Shown here piece after piece: positions 61,387 through 64,000 of a DNA stretch of 64,000 nt (within the stretch, counting starts at the first letter, position 1; every line of letters starts with the position of its first letter). Location: NCBI RefSeq assembly GCF_000248055.1, contig NZ_BAFC01000006.1, positions 1-64,000 of the forward strand, in the 5' to 3' direction. The position numbers and the translations under genes are program-made. The stretch comes from Gordonia sputi NBRC 100414. Its GTDB lineage: Bacteria > Actinomycetota > Actinomycetes > Mycobacteriales > Mycobacteriaceae. The notes under the pieces are model-generated. The model did no database searches. It worked only from the letters and a program-made list of their open reading frames with translations, and was not told the origin of the DNA.

Positions 61387-62526
61387 ATGAATCAACGTGC
61401 TCATCCGCACACCACCGAGATGACCTCGCCGCCACCCCATCTCTATGGACGGTGGCGCCACGACCCGCTGATGCGGTTCGGCACCGTTTTGTCCAAGACG
61501 TGGCTACCGTTTTGGCGTCCGTTCTCGCCGCTGCGGCCGACGGCCGAGAACGACGGTGTCACCACGCTGCGCATTGTGCGACGAGAGGTCGTCGCGCAAG
61601 ACGAGAACGTCGTCGCGTTGACGTTCGCAGGCCTCGACGATCAGATGCTTGAACGTTGGCATGCCGGAGCACATCTCGACCTCCTACTGCCGTCGGGAAG
61701 AATGCGCGAGTACTCGCTGTGCGGCGACCCTGCCGATCGATACAACTACCGCATCGCCGTGCGGCGCATCCCCGACGGCGGTGGCGGTTCGATCGAGGTA
61801 CACGACACCCTGCGCGTCGGCGACACCGTGTCGATCAAAGGGCCGCGCAACGCTTTTCCGATCGCATTGCCCGGCTATGGATCTCGTGCCAGCTCGCTCC
61901 GGTTCGTCGCTGCGGGCATTGGCATCACGCCGATCCTGCCCATGCTGGCGGCCGCCGAGCGCCTCGGTCTCGACTGGTCGATGATCTACACCGGTCGCAG
62001 CATGGACTCGATCCCGTTCCGCGACGAGGTCGCGCGATTCGGCGACAAGATCACCATCCGCACCGACGACGAGCACGGTCTGCCGAGTATGGAGGAGTTG
62101 CTCGGACCGATCGACCCCCAGACCGGAAGAGCCCCATCAGGTCTCGCGGTCTACTGCTGCGGCCCGGTACCGATGTTGGAATCGTTGCGGCGCCATCTAC
62201 ACGACCGCCCCGACATCGAACTGCACTATGAGCGTTTCAGTCCGCCGCCGGTGGAGAACGGTCGTCCGTTCACCGTGACGATCGCGTCGACCGGGCAGCA
62301 GATCGACGTCGCGGCAAACGAGACCTTGCTGAGCGCGCTGCGCGAAGAGGTTCCGTCAGTGCCGTATTCATGCCGCCAGGGTTTCTGTGGCACATGCAAG
62401 ATCAGGACGTTGTCGGGGGCAATCGACCACCGCGACAACATCCTGACCGAGCCGGAGCGCGCAGCGGGCTCCATACTCACCTGCGTCTCACGCGCCGGTG
62501 GCGATCACCTGACCGTCGACCTCTGA
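61387..62526 (+). CDS. PDR/VanB-type ferredoxin reductase (FMN or FAD, NAD, 2Fe-2S)
   Basis: This 379-residue electron-transfer protein has a flavin domain (MREYSLCGDPADRYNYRI, with RxYSLC), an NAD site (FVAAGIGITPILPMLAA, and YCCGPVPMLESL) and a C-terminal 2Fe-2S ferredoxin domain with SCRQGFCGTCKIRTLSG and a late Cys (ILTCVSRAGGD). It passes electrons from NAD(P)H to a partner oxygenase, here most likely the PF10118 protein 22 nt upstream. Its end overlaps the MFS gene by 39 nt, tail to tail. Confidence 0.88.
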   Translation: MNQRAHPHTTEMTSPPPHLYGRWRHDPLMRFGTVLSKTWLPFWRPFSPLRPTAENDGVTTLRIVRREVVAQDENVVALTFAGLDDQMLERWHAGAHLDLLLPSGRMREYSLCGDPADRYNYRIAVRRIPDGGGGSIEVHDTLRVGDTVSIKGPRNAFPIALPGYGSRASSLRFVAAGIGITPILPMLAAAERLGLDWSMIYTGRSMDSIPFRDEVARFGDKITIRTDDEHGLPSMEELLGPIDPQTGRAPSGLAVYCCGPVPMLESLRRHLHDRPDIELHYERFSPPPVENGRPFTVTIASTGQQIDVAANETLLSALREEVPSVPYSCRQGFCGTCKIRTLSGAIDHRDNILTEPERAAGSILTCVSRAGGDHLTVDL

Positions 62527-64000
62527 GTGCGCTTCCGACGTGAGTTCGACAGCGCGCGAATGACTTTCGCCGCGCAGGAGAACCGCAGCGGCAACGGCGG
62601 CCACGGCTGTCACCGAAACCGCCACCCAGACCGCGCTGTGTAGCCCTTCGACGAAGACCTCCTGCACGGCGATGGTCATACGGCCGGAGATCGACTCAGG
62701 GGCGCGGGCAGCGACCTCCGCTCCGCTCATCACCGACTGTTCGGCCATCTCGGCAATCTGGCGTGGAAGTCCCAGTGCTCCAATCCTTTCCGATACGGTC
62801 GACGCGTACACCGAGGTGAGCACCGAGCCGAGCACGGCCACGCCCAGTGTTCCACCGATCTCGCGCGTCGTGTCGTTGACGGCACTGCCAGCGCCCGCCT
62901 GCTCCGGTTGCAGCGAGCTCATGATCACGTGCGTGCACGGACCCGTGATCGCGGCTAGGCCCGTAGCCATCAGCGCCATCGACCAGATGATGAGTTCCCA
63001 GTATCCCGACATCCGTGACGAGATCTCTACCAGCGCAAAGCCTGCCGACATCAGGACAGCTCCCGAGGTCACCACCCACCGTGGCCCGAATCGGTGTGCC
63101 AGCGCCATGGCGACCGGCGAGCAGACCGCGGTCACGAGCGCGAAAGGCAGTGTGCGCAGGCCCGCTTCGAACGGTCCGTACCCCTTCACCGCCTGGAAGA
63201 CCTGGGTGATCAGGAAGATGAAACCGAACAGCGAGAAGAACGCGACTGCCACCATCCCCGCTGCTGCCGCGAACCTGCGGTTGGCGAACAGCGTGAGGTC
63301 GAGGATCGGGTGCGCGACCACGAGTTCACGCCACACGAAGAGTCCGATAACTACAATCGCCACAACGAGTCCCACGATGGTTCGAGCATCGGTCCACCCG
63401 TGGTGAGGACCTTCGATCACCGAATAGGTGAGCAGGCCGAGTCCGATGACCGACAGCACCAGGCCGACGACGTCGAACCGCGACACCGATTCCGGTCGCG
63501 TGCCGGGTACCACCGCGAGTACCGCGATTGCGGTCACCGCCGCGATGGGCAGGCTGACCCAGAACACCGACGCCCACGAGTAATGCTCGAGCAGCCACCC
63601 TCCGAGCACCGGCCCGATCGCCACGGCGATTCCCGACGTCGCACCCCAGATGCCGACCGCCGTGGCACGTTGCTTCCCTTCCGGGAAGATCGCGACGATC
63701 AGAGCAAGCGTCGCGGGAAAGACCAGTGCCGCGAACACCCCCAGTCCGGCACGCGCGGCGATCAGTTGACCCAGCGTGTTCGACGACGCGGCCAGGGCCG
63801 ACACCCCGGCGAAGCCCGCGATACCCACCAGGAGCATCCGGCGATGCCCGAACCGGTCGCCGAGGTAGCCGCCGGTGAGAAGCAGCCCGGCGAAGACGAG
63901 CGTGTACGCGTCGACGATCCACTGCAATCCCGAGATCCCCGCCCCGAGATCGCGCGACATCGTCGGCAACGCGACATTGACGATCGTGTTGTCGACCATC
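62488..64000 (-). CDS. MFS multidrug exporter, DHA2 type (5' end beyond window)
   Basis: At least 503 residues of a 14-helix major facilitator are visible. The frame begins at the window edge with VDNTIVNVALPTMSRDLGAG, the end of helix 1, so the first ~20-30 residues are missing. GGYLGDRFGHRRMLLVG (motif A) and GIWGATSGIAVAIGPVLGGW (motif C) are present. It resembles EmrB/QacA-like drug and antiseptic exporters. It resembles the exporter at 23.2-24.7 kb, though longer at the C-terminus. The substrate is unknown. Confidence 0.88.
   Translation of the reverse strand, partial: MVDNTIVNVALPTMSRDLGAGISGLQWIVDAYTLVFAGLLLTGGYLGDRFGHRRMLLVGIAGFAGVSALAASSNTLGQLIAARAGLGVFAALVFPATLALIVAIFPEGKQRATAVGIWGATSGIAVAIGPVLGGWLLEHYSWASVFWVSLPIAAVTAIAVLAVVPGTRPESVSRFDVVGLVLSVIGLGLLTYSVIEGPHHGWTDARTIVGLVVAIVVIGLFVWRELVVAHPILDLTLFANRRFAAAAGMVAVAFFSLFGFIFLITQVFQAVKGYGPFEAGLRTLPFALVTAVCSPVAMALAHRFGPRWVVTSGAVLMSAGFALVEISSRMSGYWELIIWSMALMATGLAAITGPCTHVIMSSLQPEQAGAGSAVNDTTREIGGTLGVAVLGSVLTSVYASTVSERIGALGLPRQIAEMAEQSVMSGAEVAARAPESISGRMTIAVQEVFVEGLHSAVWVAVSVTAVAAVAAAVLLRGESHSRAVELTSEAHSEVDGQVIATGA

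Overview
The window is high-GC DNA from an actinobacterium of the order Mycobacteriales, most likely a Gordonia-like genus. The evidence is a dnaK-grpE-dnaJ-hspR operon with a HAIR operator, an MPT83-type fasciclin lipoprotein, an EtfD-type iron-sulfur protein next to an AlaA/AspC-type aminotransferase, a WS/DGAT acyltransferase and a type II flavohemoglobin. The genus is an inference. No rRNA, tRNA, CRISPR array or complete insertion sequence was seen.

Layout. 0-6 kb: a deazaflavin-type oxidoreductase, a soluble Ser/Thr kinase, an asparagine-type permease, an amidohydrolase and a type II flavohemoglobin. 5.7-11.5 kb: a membrane protein of unknown function, then the HspR-controlled chaperone operon on the minus strand. 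11.5-17.5 kb: a YCII-like protein, a DoxX protein, a divergent molybdopterin oxidoreductase/fasciclin pair with two SigK-like promoters, and lon with a HAIR-like site. 17.6-23.2 kb: accessory DNA. A secreted toxin-like gene and its probable Imm49-type immunity gene lie between two direct copies of a 70-bp palindrome; a third, inverted copy lies at 23.2 kb beyond an SDR, a MarR/DoxX pair and a frameshifted membrane protein.

23-34 kb: an MFS exporter, a frameshifted secreted protein, an SRPBCC protein, zwf, a GH15 glucosidase, small redox proteins, a lipase and catalase. 33.9-38.7 kb: an IclR gene followed by a decaying catabolic locus of a permease with an in-frame amber codon, an amidase with a 1-nt frameshift and a lipase lacking its nucleophile region. 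38.7-48.4 kb: SDR, esterase, a StyA-like monooxygenase, two membrane acyltransferases, a SanA/YdcF protein and WS/DGAT.

48.4-53.6 kb is a candidate exopolysaccharide locus: two divergent GH26-like secreted hydrolases, a double-STAS protein and a BcsA-like glycosyltransferase with an AT-rich 5' end. 54-59 kb holds etfD, with a long repetitive tail, and an aminotransferase. 59.4-62.5 kb is an operon of an alpha/beta hydrolase, a PF10118 di-iron protein and a PDR/VanB reductase. The window ends inside a second DHA2-type MFS exporter. Short tandem duplications at or next to stop codons recur at least six times.
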